Of a DNA stretch of 64,000 nucleotides, positions 18,820-28,143 are shown piece by piece (within the stretch, counting starts at the first letter, position 1; every line of letters starts with the position of its first letter). This DNA is from DATAWK01 sp036267255. Its GTDB lineage: Bacteria; Acidobacteriota; Terriglobia; Terriglobales; Acidobacteriaceae. The position numbers and the translations under genes were made by a program. Where the stretch lies: contig DATAWK010000029.1 in assembly GCA_036267255.1 (NCBI GenBank), positions 1-64,000 of the forward strand, written 5' to 3'. The notes below the pieces were generated by a model that saw only the letters and a list, made by a program, of their open reading frames with translations, had not been told where the DNA came from and searched no databases.

Positions 18820-19263
18820 TTATAGAAAGTCATCTGTGTCCTCTTCCGTTTGAATGGGTTGAGCTTCGCCCCCCTCCTCGTATGTAATAGGCGGATAGAT
18901 TTTTTGAGAATGGTTAGCTATGAGCTTCGAGAACTCTTCATCGGTACCGATGTGCCGCAAAAAGGGTATATATTCACCGGCTGCGTCTTCCCGCAATGTG
19001 ATGTCATAGAGCACTCCATCTTCTTCAATTACAGAATGGGCATCATACATACACTGCCCGTCTATACCCATAGGGAGGACCATCCAACCGCGCACCGCCT
19101 TGATGTTTGGGTTGAGACTCACCCAGAAATCAACATTCTCATGGCATTTGGCCGGTTCCGGCTTCCAGCCTTCAGATTCAACTTTGCGACGCTGCATGTG
19201 TTCAGCTTCGTGCAAACGTGAGTGTAAAGATGCAAAGTAATCTTCAGCTGATACCTGCGTCAT
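18820..19263 (-). CDS. Hypothetical protein (147 aa)
   Basis: I do not recognise a family. The protein is soluble and acidic at the C terminus (EEGGEAQPIQTEEDTDDFL). The middle has a conserved-looking core, NVDFWVSLNPNIKAVRGWMVLP...YDAHSVIEEDGVLYDITL, followed by FLRHIGTDEEF. ATG 19263 has GAGGAC just upstream, a good ribosome-binding site, so the gene is probably real. It is AT-richer than its neighbours and sits between two peptidase genes together with another unknown gene, which suggests an accessory insertion. Confidence 0.65.
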   Translation of the reverse strand: MTQVSAEDYFASLHSRLHEAEHMQRRKVESEGWKPEPAKCHENVDFWVSLNPNIKAVRGWMVLPMGIDGQCMYDAHSVIEEDGVLYDITLREDAAGEYIPFLRHIGTDEEFSKLIANHSQKIYPPITYEEGGEAQPIQTEEDTDDFL

Positions 19264-19339
19264 TTAGTCCTCGGCTGATGGTTGTTTGTTGATACACTGT
19301 TTTCGCTTCCCAGACCTAAATCAAAGGTTGGTCAATTGA

Positions 19340-20383
19340 TTGAGGACTCAAGAAAAATTCCATAGGTTTCGTGTGACGTGCTGCACATGCGTGTTTAGCC
19401 TTGTTCCATTACTGGGAGTAGTGCTGATTGGGAATGTTTTCGCGCAGACCAAAATACCTGCGTGTCCTGCCGGTTCCCAGACCGAAAAGTGGCAGGACAA
19501 GGCAAAGCCTTACATCCATTTTGATTGTAAGTTGCCTGAGAAAATCAATAATATGGCGATGTGCCGTGAATGGGAAGGCACTTATTGGAACACGAAAGTC
19601 GCTGTTCCGTGTGGTTCACGAGTTAGTTCCGCTGTTGAGTACACAGGCTCACTGAGATGTCCCGTCTCTCAGCAAGTTTATTTGTGGGATAGTTCAACAA
19701 AGTCTCTAAGCAAAGAGATCAGTTGCCTTCCCGCTGGCTGGAAAAGCATCCAAATGACTATGCATGGCTGTCCCAGCGGTTATATCCCTGGGACTCCAGC
19801 TCTATTCGGGCAGGATGACTGTTACCGCCCAAGGCCTTCGTCATCCGACCAAATTGCGAAGCAGCGCGAAGACATTCAACGGGACGATTTACTTGCCCGT
19901 AATATCAATGGCTATTCACTTGACATGACGGTTCAGCAAGTTCAGGCCGTCGCGCATGAATCCTTGCGGTCAATAGGCGCGGGACAGTACCTAGTTACCG
20001 CCAACGGCATTGACTATGATTTCGGTTTTTCTGTTCTTGGTCACCTTTACCGCATCGACTCCAAACAGATTCTCGGTCGGTTCATTCCCGATGAAGCATT
20101 TGCAAGGATACTGACCAAAAAGCTCTCAGATAAATTTGGTCCACCACAAACGAATCAGTTGCCGGGCGGCCCTGCATTTTGGCAATACGTTGAGCCGTAC
20201 CGGGAAGCCGGAGGGCCGGTCAGTAATCGAATAACCGTAAGCCTATCTGCTCTGTTACTCGGAGGATCGGGTCAACCGATATCACTCAACATGAAGCTGA
20301 TGGACTTCCGAATCATGCGCCGTGACTTAGCCAGAGCGAATGCGGGACCACGTTCAAATGCTGAGGACAACACTAGGTTTTGA
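19340..20383 (+). CDS. Secreted hypothetical protein, cysteine-rich N-terminal half
   Basis: Up to 347 residues with a signal peptide (CTCVFSLVPLLGVVLIGNVFAQT, cleavage near FAQ) and about a dozen cysteines in the first ~170 residues, often in Cys-Pro contexts (ACPAGSQ, RCPVSQQ, GCPSGY). The C-terminal half is a separate cysteine-free region (YSLDMTVQQVQAVAHESLRSI ... ILTKKLSDKFGPP) resembling 'small periplasmic calmodulin-independent' type repeats only loosely; I cannot name it. The start is uncertain: TTG 19340 is the longest frame, GTG 19373 with AGG upstream is also plausible. AT-richer than the surroundings. Confidence 0.65.
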   Translation: MRTQEKFHRFRVTCCTCVFSLVPLLGVVLIGNVFAQTKIPACPAGSQTEKWQDKAKPYIHFDCKLPEKINNMAMCREWEGTYWNTKVAVPCGSRVSSAVEYTGSLRCPVSQQVYLWDSSTKSLSKEISCLPAGWKSIQMTMHGCPSGYIPGTPALFGQDDCYRPRPSSSDQIAKQREDIQRDDLLARNINGYSLDMTVQQVQAVAHESLRSIGAGQYLVTANGIDYDFGFSVLGHLYRIDSKQILGRFIPDEAFARILTKKLSDKFGPPQTNQLPGGPAFWQYVEPYREAGGPVSNRITVSLSALLLGGSGQPISLNMKLMDFRIMRRDLARANAGPRSNAEDNTRF

Positions 20384-20449
20384 GATCTAATCATTGTTAG
20401 CGAGTGCCCCACGCCACGCTTCTGAGACATAGGCAGTTTTCGCTCATCC

Positions 20450-22552
20450 CTATTTTGCAGGGCTGTTGAATTCTTCGCCCATCCAATCTTCGAAGGCCGT
20501 GAGGTTCTGCGGGCGGCCAAGAAAATTTTTGACCAGATCGGCGCCGGGTTCCGAGCCACCGGGTTCAAGAATCGTTTCGCGATAGCGGAGCGCCATGGGG
20601 CCTTCGACCAGATTTTGTTGATCGAACTGGCGGAAGAAGTCGAGCGCAATCACTTTGTCAAAGAGATAGGTGTAGTAGTTGGACGAGTAGCCGGTGAGAT
20701 GCGTGAAGGACGCATAGAGGCGGTTGCCGTCGACCCAGGTGTAGGGCAGCGCGGCGGTGTAGCCGGTGTGCATGAGCGTGTCGAGGTCGATGGTGGCCGG
20801 CGGACGGTCATGCAGGTCGAGTGAGAAGCGCGTGTAAAAGAGCTGGCCACGCACCCAGTTGCCACGGCCAAAGGCGCTGGCGCGGTTCATGCGCTCGATG
20901 CGTTCGGCGGGGATGGGTTCACCGGTCTGATAATGCTTTGCGAAGGATTGCAGCAGTGCCGGATTGCGGAAGAATTCTTCCAGCATTTGTGAAGGCGCTT
21001 CGACAAAGTCGCCTTCGGTACTGATGCCGCTGACACCGGCCCATTGCTGCTGGCCGCCGAGGATGGCGTGCATCAGATGACCGAATTCGTGGAAGAAGGT
21101 GACGACGTCGGAGTACTGCATGAGGCCGGGGTCTTGCGACTGGCTGGCGGCGCCGACTGTGCCGCCGGGGAAGTTGCAGATGAGCGCGGCTTCGGGAATC
21201 TGTTGACCGTGCATGCCGGGCACGAGCGGATAGGCGGAAAACCACTTGTTTTTGCCATCGCGCGGATGCATGTCGAGATAGAAGCGGCCTATGAGCTGGC
21301 CGTTCTGCTTGCTATCCGGGCTATGGTCTGCTTTGCGGTCGTATACGTCCCAGGCGGTGACGGAAGGGTCCCAGACGGCGGCGTTGGGGGCAGGGCGAAA
21401 CTCGACATGAAAGAGGTTGGCTGCGGTGTCGAGGACCCCCTGCTGCACGCGGTCGTAGGGGAAATAGGGGCGCACGGATTGCGAGTCGAAATCGAAGGCG
21501 TGGCTGCGATACTGCTCATACCAATAGGTGGCGCTGTCGGCGGAGATGGCGGTGAGGCCCGGCTGCTGCTGACGGGCAAAGTCGAGCACCATGCTGTATT
21601 CCCTGGCTGCAGCGGGTTTGGAGGCTGCGTCCAGTTCCGCGAGGAAGCTTTGCACGTTGGCCGCTGAGCCGATCATCTGGTCTGCCGTGGCCAGATCGGC
21701 CCAGGTCTGGAAGCCGAGCGTGGTAGCCAGCTCCTGCCGCGTGGCCAGCAGATCCAGCAGGACTTGTTTGTTGGCCGGAAAGGCGCGGGTGTTGTAGGCC
21801 AGAAACATGCGATGGCGCAGGTCTTCACTCTTGGCAAAGGTCATGACGGGCATGTAGTCCGGGTAATCGGTGGTGAGCTGGATAACGCCGTCGGGACCCG
21901 GTTTGTGGTTGGCGATAAAATCGGCGGGCAGGCCAGCCAATTCCTCGGCATTCTGGACGGGGACGGCGTTGACGTGTTCCTGCACATTGCGTCCAAAGAC
22001 CAGACTTAATTGCGTAATCTGTTCCTGAAGATGCTGGACGCGCTTGCGGGTGGCCTCGTCTTTGTCGACTCCAGCCAGCCGGTACTGCAGTAGGGTGCGA
22101 CTAAGGTAATAACCGGTTGCAGGATCGGCCTGGGATGCGTCAAGAGCAGCCAAAGCACGATACACTTGCTGATTGAGCGAGAGCGCAACGCTGGCCTCGC
22201 TGACCTTCTGAACCAGGGCCTCGGCGTGGTCGCGGACGCTTTTTTCGGAGGAAACAGAGTACATCAGGCCGGTTTCCGAGCCAGCGACGCTGAGTTCGGC
22301 AAGGGCGCGGTCGTAGGGGGCCAGGGTGTTGGCGATGGTGCGGGTGCCCTGAACGGTTGTGAGCTGCTGGATGGCCTGCTGCTGGGCGTCCAGGTGGCGG
22401 GTGACCCAGGCTTCCAGATGCGCCGGGTCTACAGGGCCAGCCCAGGCATGAAGAGGGTCCATGGGGTCAGGCAGGGAGCTGGGAATAGGGGAATTGGGAA
22501 TTAGGGCGGCCAGGCTGGGCCAGGCCGTGAGGAGCAACAATTTACCGAGCAT
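20450..22552 (-). CDS. M3 family metallopeptidase (thimet oligopeptidase-like)
   Basis: A 700-residue zinc peptidase. The active site HEFGH is at 488-492, and the third zinc ligand Glu 518 lies in GDFVEAPSQ, 25 residues later, as in family M3. Other family blocks include YFPYDRVQQGVLDTAANLFHVEF and PYTWVDGNRLYASFTHLTGYSSNYYTYLFDK. The N terminus MLGKLLLLTAWPSLAALIP looks like a signal peptide, suggesting export, unlike the cytoplasmic OpdA/Dcp enzymes. ATG 22552 has AGGAGA upstream at 22562-22567; longer frames are less likely. Confidence 0.92.
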   Translation of the reverse strand: MLGKLLLLTAWPSLAALIPNSPIPSSLPDPMDPLHAWAGPVDPAHLEAWVTRHLDAQQQAIQQLTTVQGTRTIANTLAPYDRALAELSVAGSETGLMYSVSSEKSVRDHAEALVQKVSEASVALSLNQQVYRALAALDASQADPATGYYLSRTLLQYRLAGVDKDEATRKRVQHLQEQITQLSLVFGRNVQEHVNAVPVQNAEELAGLPADFIANHKPGPDGVIQLTTDYPDYMPVMTFAKSEDLRHRMFLAYNTRAFPANKQVLLDLLATRQELATTLGFQTWADLATADQMIGSAANVQSFLAELDAASKPAAAREYSMVLDFARQQQPGLTAISADSATYWYEQYRSHAFDFDSQSVRPYFPYDRVQQGVLDTAANLFHVEFRPAPNAAVWDPSVTAWDVYDRKADHSPDSKQNGQLIGRFYLDMHPRDGKNKWFSAYPLVPGMHGQQIPEAALICNFPGGTVGAASQSQDPGLMQYSDVVTFFHEFGHLMHAILGGQQQWAGVSGISTEGDFVEAPSQMLEEFFRNPALLQSFAKHYQTGEPIPAERIERMNRASAFGRGNWVRGQLFYTRFSLDLHDRPPATIDLDTLMHTGYTAALPYTWVDGNRLYASFTHLTGYSSNYYTYLFDKVIALDFFRQFDQQNLVEGPMALRYRETILEPGGSEPGADLVKNFLGRPQNLTAFEDWMGEEFNSPAK

Positions 22553-22849
22553 GGTGCTTAATCTCCTAGAAACAGTCACACCGCCGCAGGCGGGAAGGGT
22601 TAGAGTACCATTCACGGAATATGGGCCACAGCGGCGGAGCGAGACAGGGTTGGAACAAAACAAAGACAGGGAAGCTGGAGCCTATGGAACTTAAATGGGG
22701 CCCGAGGCATCCATTACAGAGCAAAAAGCAAGTTCCCGGGTACCCTGCGGGGGCGGTTTCTTTGATATTAAGTAAAGGATTCATAGGGCAGGAGTTGCAT
22801 CTGGTTGCAACCATAGATAAGATGCCGCAATTGCTGTAATGAAAACGAA

Positions 22850-24427
22850 ATGACGAACGCTACTGCAAGTTACTCGATGCAATACCTGCAATCCCGCTTA
22901 ACAAGGGTTTGCGTGGCCATTATTGGCAATACACCGCAGGAGATGGTTGATCGGGCGACGGAGACCGTACGCGAGAACACCTTTCTCGAATTCCGCCTGG
23001 ATTACATTCCGAAGCCGTTGCTGGCGCTGCCCAAACTGAAGCAGTTTCTGCAAGACCATCGCGAGGTGACGGCGATTGCCACCTGCCGCCGGGCTGCCAA
23101 CGGAGGGAAGTTCAAGGGCACGATTGCTGCAGAGATCGAAGTGCTGGGGAAGGCTGTCTCTGCCGGCTGCCAGATTGTCGATGTGGAGCTGCAGACGGCA
23201 GAATCCATAAAAGCCGCCGGACTGAAGAAGTTGCGCGAGCTGGGACCGGCGCTGATTGTCTCCTACCACGACTTTACGGCGACGAAAGATCTGGCCAAGA
23301 TCTACGCGCGAATCCGTCCGTTTGCGCCGGAGTTCATCAAGATAGTCCCGACGGCAAAGTCGCTGGCCGACAACGTGACCATGATGCGTTTTCTGGAAGA
23401 GAAGCGCGATGAAGCCAGAGTCGTTGGCATCTGCATGGGCGACTACGGCATCATCAGCCGCGTGCTGGGTGTGCGCGCGGGCAGCATCTTCACGTTTGCC
23501 GCAGCGACGGCCGGCGCCGAAACGGGGCCGGGACAGATTGCGGCGCGGACGCTGATCGAGACCTATCGCATTGAGCAGGTGGATGCGGCAACGAGAGTTT
23601 ATGGCGTGGCGGGCAATCCAGTGCAGCATTCGCTGTCACCGATCATGATGAATACCGCGTTTCGCCGCGAGACGGTGAATGCAGTGTTTCTGGCGCTGCA
23701 AACGTCGAAGCTGAATGATTTGCTGCTATTAATTCGTGAGATACCCGTGCACGGAGTTTCAGTAACAATGCCGTTGAAGCAGGAGATAATGAAGCATCTT
23801 GACCGCACCGATGCGCTCTCCGAGAAGATTGGCGCATGTAATACCGTGGTTCGTGCGCAGGATGGAAAGCTGATTGGCTACAACACCGATGTGCATGGCG
23901 TGGTACGGCCGCTGGAACAGCGACTGGTGCTGCGCAAGGCAAAGGTGCTGGTTCTGGGAGCTGGAGGCGCTGCAAGAGCAGCCGTCTTTGGCCTGCGGGA
24001 CAAGGGTGCGGAAGTCTTTATTCTGAACCGTACTCCGCAGACGGCGCAGAAACTGGCGCGCGAGTCCGGAGCCAAGACCATCAAGCGGGACCAGGTGGCC
24101 AAGACCAGCTTTGATGTGATTTTGAATGCAACACCGGTAGGCATGACCGGCAATAAACAGCAGACAATTCTGGAAGCAAAAGAATTGAATGCGCGACTGG
24201 TCTTCGACATGGTTTACAACCCTGTAGAGACACCGTTGCTGCAGATGGCCCGAAAAAAAGGTCTGCATGTGATTACCGGGGCAGAGATGTTTGTCCATCA
24301 AGGCGCCGAGCAGTTCCAGCTATGGACTGGAAAGCCCGCGCCAAGAGAAGAAATGTGGCGTGTTGTCACCCACGCATTGCGACAACAGGCTGGTAACGAC
24401 AAGGGCACAAACGAAGCAGAAAGCTAG
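22850..24427 (+). CDS. aroDE: Bifunctional 3-dehydroquinate dehydratase / shikimate dehydrogenase
   Basis: A 525-residue fusion covering steps 3 and 4 of the shikimate pathway. Residues ~18-240 are a type I dehydroquinase with catalytic His 140 (VSYHDF) and Schiff-base Lys 164 (FIKIVP). Residues ~248-510 are an AroE shikimate dehydrogenase with substrate motif NPVQHSLSPIMMN, catalytic Lys 310 (SVTMPLK), Asp 347 (YNTD) and the NADP loop GAGGAARA. The same fusion order is known from plants and some bacteria. The fusion lets 3-dehydroshikimate pass between sites of one polypeptide. ATG 22850 is used. Confidence 0.95.
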   Translation: MTNATASYSMQYLQSRLTRVCVAIIGNTPQEMVDRATETVRENTFLEFRLDYIPKPLLALPKLKQFLQDHREVTAIATCRRAANGGKFKGTIAAEIEVLGKAVSAGCQIVDVELQTAESIKAAGLKKLRELGPALIVSYHDFTATKDLAKIYARIRPFAPEFIKIVPTAKSLADNVTMMRFLEEKRDEARVVGICMGDYGIISRVLGVRAGSIFTFAAATAGAETGPGQIAARTLIETYRIEQVDAATRVYGVAGNPVQHSLSPIMMNTAFRRETVNAVFLALQTSKLNDLLLLIREIPVHGVSVTMPLKQEIMKHLDRTDALSEKIGACNTVVRAQDGKLIGYNTDVHGVVRPLEQRLVLRKAKVLVLGAGGAARAAVFGLRDKGAEVFILNRTPQTAQKLARESGAKTIKRDQVAKTSFDVILNATPVGMTGNKQQTILEAKELNARLVFDMVYNPVETPLLQMARKKGLHVITGAEMFVHQGAEQFQLWTGKPAPREEMWRVVTHALRQQAGNDKGTNEAES

Positions 24428-24530
24428 AGCTATAGCCATTCATCTTTCCCCCAAGAGGAGGCATAGCGCTGGATTAGGACCCCGGAAGAGGCATTCCTGG
24501 GCACGGTCGTGTCGGCGCTAGACTACTTTA

Positions 24531-25007
24531 ATGATGCGTAAATTACTACGATTTGGCAGTACTGTACTTCCTTATCTCGCATGGTTGGCTCCCTTTGTGG
24601 AAAGGGCATTCTGGCCCAGGGAGAACGGTACGCCCCGTGCCATCCACGAATTGCAACATCACATTGACAGGCTCTCTATGCAAACATCGTCCCTGCAGGC
24701 GGCGACGCTACCGGCATTGCATGCCGATGTGGAACCGGTGCTGCCGATGCTGGCGGAACAGCAGAAACAGTTGGAAAAACTGGGGCTGCAGAACGAAAAA
24801 CTCAAGCTGCAGAATGAAAAGCTGGAACAGCAGAACGCAGAGATGAGCGACGCGATCGAAAGCCTTTCCCGTGAACAGGAGGACATGGCCGAGCAGATAC
24901 GCGCGATGGCAGGATGGGTGCGCAACGCTGCGATGGCCGGCCTGTTTTTATTGTTGTTGTTCCTGCTGCTGAAGGGCGTGCAGCTATTGCATGGCCTGAG
25001 TCACTGA
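24531..25007 (+). CDS. Coiled-coil protein with C-terminal membrane helix, unknown function
   Basis: A 158-residue protein. A hydrophobic N-terminal stretch (FGSTVLPYLAWLAPFVERAFW) is followed by a long coiled coil (about residues 40-122) with heptad-like repeats LGLQNEKLKLQNEKLEQQNAEM, and by a C-terminal TM helix (AAMAGLFLLLLFLLLKGVQLL). No known domain is seen. ATG 24531 and ATG 24534 are equally possible. It lies between aroDE and the GvpL/F-like gene, in the same direction as both. Confidence 0.68.
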   Translation: MMRKLLRFGSTVLPYLAWLAPFVERAFWPRENGTPRAIHELQHHIDRLSMQTSSLQAATLPALHADVEPVLPMLAEQQKQLEKLGLQNEKLKLQNEKLEQQNAEMSDAIESLSREQEDMAEQIRAMAGWVRNAAMAGLFLLLLFLLLKGVQLLHGLSH

Positions 25008-25317
25008 ACTCTGCCGACAATCAGCGCCAAATCGCTGTTTGACTGCCCGGAACCGCGTCCCGAACTCCCGGAATGCATGGGAAGAATTGCGGAATTTTTC
25101 CTTCCACCCGTTATTCTTTTGCCACTGTCATATCTGCAAACCCCTCAATTGACAGGTTGCGCGCGGTCATTCGCAAGGACTACTATGTTGACGACGTCCG
25201 GTACAGCCCATTGTGGCGCGCCAGTTCGCCAGACCAAACCAGTTCCTTGTAGTCACGAAACTTAACATAAATTTGCCTTGAACGGCCATAATCACCAACG
25301 TGACGGAGTGACTCTGT
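25008..25317. other. 310-bp intergenic region before the GvpL/F-like gene
   Basis: This stretch is AT-richer than the flanking genes and has no convincing coding frame. It contains TTGACA at 25149-25154, but no well-spaced -10 box. It probably holds the promoter of the GvpL/F-like gene; nothing more can be supported. Confidence 0.4.
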
Positions 25318-26073
25318 ATGGCATGGTATGCCTACTGCATTGCAGAAAAGCAAGCGTTTCCTGAAGTTGCCCACCATCGTAAACCGGTACCAATGGACGA
25401 TTTAGTAGGCGTACTAGGAAATCAAATCTTCCTTTATCCAGCCAGTGATTTTGCAATCATTGTCAGCGAACACAATCCACAGGACAATTTAGATCAAAAA
25501 GCTGCTGTCGATCATGCACGCGTGATCAGCGACTGTTTCAAAATCTCGACTGTTCTACCGTTTCGGTTTGGAACCGTTTTCTCCGACGACGATGCGCTAC
25601 GGCGCAGCGTACGCAGCAATCAACGGCAGTTTCTTGCCAATGTTGAGCGGTTGCGGGGGAAGGCGGAAATGCATTTGAAAGTGCTGTTGAACGATGTCTG
25701 TCCGGATTTTCCCAAGTACATGTCGAGCCCCTGCGCTGGCAAGGAGTACCTGTCCCGCTTGCGGGAGACGGCGTCGATGCAACGGGACCGGCAAACGAAA
25801 GCACGCGCCGTTTCTGTACAGATGCACCGGATGTTTGCTCCATTGGAAGAAGAGATCTCGTGCAAACGAATGGAATCCGGGAAAATGTTGCTCGACATTG
25901 CGCATTTGATTGATCATCGCTGTGTGGAGCGATATCAGAACAAATATTCCAGCGCGAGCCAAACCATGCGGGAATGCAGCATGGCATTGTCAGGCCCCTG
26001 GCCTCCGTATCACTTCGTCCACCGGACGCAGCGCACGGCAAGTCACAGTGTCGGCATACACGGCCACGCCTAA
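25318..26073 (+). CDS. GvpL/GvpF family protein (orphan)
   Basis: A 251-residue protein with the GvpL/GvpF pattern: an N-terminal WYAYCIAE strand, a central block DHARVISDCFKISTVLPFRFGTVFSDDDALRRSVRSN, then LRGKAEMHLKVLL, and the C-terminal signature MALSGPWPPYHFVH. In gas-vesicle bacteria this family binds GvpA and assists vesicle assembly. No gvpA or other gvp gene is seen within this window, so the role here is unclear. ATG 25318 has GGAG about 10 nt upstream. A terminator follows, making it a single-gene unit. Confidence 0.82.
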   Translation: MAWYAYCIAEKQAFPEVAHHRKPVPMDDLVGVLGNQIFLYPASDFAIIVSEHNPQDNLDQKAAVDHARVISDCFKISTVLPFRFGTVFSDDDALRRSVRSNQRQFLANVERLRGKAEMHLKVLLNDVCPDFPKYMSSPCAGKEYLSRLRETASMQRDRQTKARAVSVQMHRMFAPLEEEISCKRMESGKMLLDIAHLIDHRCVERYQNKYSSASQTMRECSMALSGPWPPYHFVHRTQRTASHSVGIHGHA

Positions 26074-26102
26074 CTTTCAGCTATAACTACAACCCTGTAA
26101 TC

Positions 26103-26150
26103 GGAAAGCCCTCGCAGACCCCACATCCGCAGAGGGCTTTTCCGTTTTTG
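26103..26150 (+). terminator. Rho-independent terminator after the GvpL/F-like gene
   Basis: GGAAAGCCCTC (26103-26113) pairs with GAGGGCTTTTCC (26132-26143, one bulge) and is followed by GTTTTTG. The loop is long (about 18 nt). Confidence 0.75.
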
Positions 26151-26291
26151 GGCCGTCTGCAAGGAGCGAGACAGGAACAAGGTTTTTCGGCCCACATTCA
26201 ATAGACGGGGCACACGAAAAAAGGGGACCAAGGACAATAGAAATTTTTTGCCAGGTTGGGAAGACGGAAATGCCCCTGGCAATTACAAGCG

Positions 26292-27932
26292 TTAACCTTT
26301 CGGAATAACAACGAAAGGCCCGGCTTCATTCGAAGGATCATTTCCCAGGAATGCCGGACGACGCAGCGTCGATGCATAGGAGAGTTCCCACGCTGGAGAC
26401 TGCAGTTGCGGCATTGGATCTGCCTGGAAGAGCTTCCTGCACTGGCGGGCTGTCCACCGCGCCCAGTTCTTCGACTTTTTCCTGCGGGCGCTGTCGGTTG
26501 AAATGCCGGTTCCCGCGTACATCTGCCGGTAGAGTTTCGAGAGGAACATAAAGGCGATCCTGGCCCGCAGCGTTGGCGTGCAGGCGGACCGCTGCCAGAT
26601 CGCGCTCCAGTTATAAAAACGGTCCCAGACTTTCTGGGTGCGCTCGCGAATTTCGTCGGAACTCATGGACGGATGCGGCGTGAACATCTTGGGACGAACC
26701 TCGGTAGGAATGAGCCAGTAGCGGGTGATCGGCACATCGCCCACGAGAGTGGGATGCGCTGCCTGCTCCTTTTCCCAGCGTGTAAAGTCCACGGTGCCGG
26801 GAAAAGGCGTCATCATCACAAACTGGGCGAAGGTAACGCCCGCCCTGAGGGCCATATCCACGGTGGCATCGAAGGTTGCCGGCTTGTCTGTCGGGAGCCC
26901 GAAGATGAACGAACCCAGCACATGGACGCCATGCTGTTTGAAGGTTTGCAACTGCTTCGCCAGCGCCTCGCCGGAGTAGTTGAAGTCTTTGAAGACGGAT
27001 TTCAGACCTTCGGGTGTGACAGCTTCAACACCGACCAGAGCACCTTTGATATTGGCCTTGCGCATGGCGTCGAGATACTCGCCGTCCTCGCCTGCTTCCA
27101 TCGTGATCTGCGTGAAGAAGACCATGTCTTTGGGCAGCTTTGCCAATTCTTCCATCAACTGAAAGCGCTCAGTGCGGATGGCGGTCAACTCTTCCAGTTT
27201 GGCGAGGTTGTTCTGTTCGCGGGCCAGTCGCAGATCGGTCAATGTGACGGGATAGAAGTTGTCATCGGCGAGAGCAATAAAGCGGAAGCCGATGCGGCGC
27301 AGATCGACGATTTCGTCGATCACACTCTGAAACTGCCGTTGTCTCGGCTTCTGCCCATCGGTGCGCCAGACGCTGCAAAAAGAGCAATGCTTGGGGCATC
27401 CGCGAATGGTCTGTACGGAGGCCCACATATATTTATCACGCGGCATCAGATCCCAGCGCGCAGCCAGGAACTGATTTCCTTCAATCCGGCCGCCGTCATA
27501 GATGCGGCCAGGCTTGCCGACGAGGCAATCCGCAACAACTTTACCCCAGGCAAGATCGCCATCGCCCTTGACCACGGCATGAGCCTGTCCGCGCTCAAAG
27601 GCCTCTTCGGGAAACAGTGTGGCGTGAATGCCGCCATACACAACCCATGCGCCGCGGTCGCGCGCCATGCGGCCGACCTGGTATCCACGCAGGGCATTAC
27701 CTGTATGGACGCTGATCCCGACAATATCTCCGGGCTGGATGCTTTCGGGCACAATCTGTTCCAGAGATTCATCGACGAGAATAGGGTTTCCCACTACCGA
27801 AGGAGTTGCTGCAGCAAGGACAAACAGCCATCTAGGTGTAATGACGGCAGTGCCGAAAGAATTGTCGCTGGGGTTTACAAGATGAACGCTCAGAGAATCC
27901 GACCTTTCCTCGTGCGAGTTCGGAGGCTTCAC
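26292..27932 (-). CDS. B12-binding radical SAM protein
   Basis: A 546-residue enzyme. The N-terminal ~140 residues form a cobalamin-binding-like Rossmann domain (DIVGISVHTGNALRGYQVGRMARDRGAWVVYGGIHATLFPEEA), followed by the radical SAM core with the [4Fe-4S] motif C179-x3-C183-x2-C186 (GCPKHCSFC). A C-terminal helical extension of ~120 residues follows. The layout is that of B12-dependent class B methyltransferases and of hopanoid-type HpnJ/HpnP relatives; the substrate is not predictable from sequence. The only start is GTG 27932, with a weak ribosome-binding site. It stands alone. Confidence 0.85.
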   Translation of the reverse strand: MKPPNSHEERSDSLSVHLVNPSDNSFGTAVITPRWLFVLAAATPSVVGNPILVDESLEQIVPESIQPGDIVGISVHTGNALRGYQVGRMARDRGAWVVYGGIHATLFPEEAFERGQAHAVVKGDGDLAWGKVVADCLVGKPGRIYDGGRIEGNQFLAARWDLMPRDKYMWASVQTIRGCPKHCSFCSVWRTDGQKPRQRQFQSVIDEIVDLRRIGFRFIALADDNFYPVTLTDLRLAREQNNLAKLEELTAIRTERFQLMEELAKLPKDMVFFTQITMEAGEDGEYLDAMRKANIKGALVGVEAVTPEGLKSVFKDFNYSGEALAKQLQTFKQHGVHVLGSFIFGLPTDKPATFDATVDMALRAGVTFAQFVMMTPFPGTVDFTRWEKEQAAHPTLVGDVPITRYWLIPTEVRPKMFTPHPSMSSDEIRERTQKVWDRFYNWSAIWQRSACTPTLRARIAFMFLSKLYRQMYAGTGISTDSARRKKSKNWARWTARQCRKLFQADPMPQLQSPAWELSYASTLRRPAFLGNDPSNEAGPFVVIPKG

Positions 27933-28143
27933 GGAGCGTATTCACAATTGGAAAAATCATTTGCCGCAATGCAGATTGGCAAGATTACCGATCACGAGTA
28001 TTTTCGCCGGACTATGTACGTCATCATACACAACGCTTGTGACCCTCGTATTTATGGATATCCATGCAGGCGATGGAGCGGCTGGTATTGTTTTCTGGCA
28101 TAAGCGCGAAGCGTGGTTGCGTTGTATTGGCTGCAGGAACGAT

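Noticed and set aside
22621..22839. 72-codon frame before aroDE
   Set aside because: It lies in the promoter space between the divergent M3 peptidase and aroDE genes, with no ribosome-binding site and no convincing protein features.
25149..25186. TTGACA ... TACTAT as promoter of the GvpL/F-like gene
   Set aside because: The spacer is 26 bp, far beyond the usual 16-18 bp.
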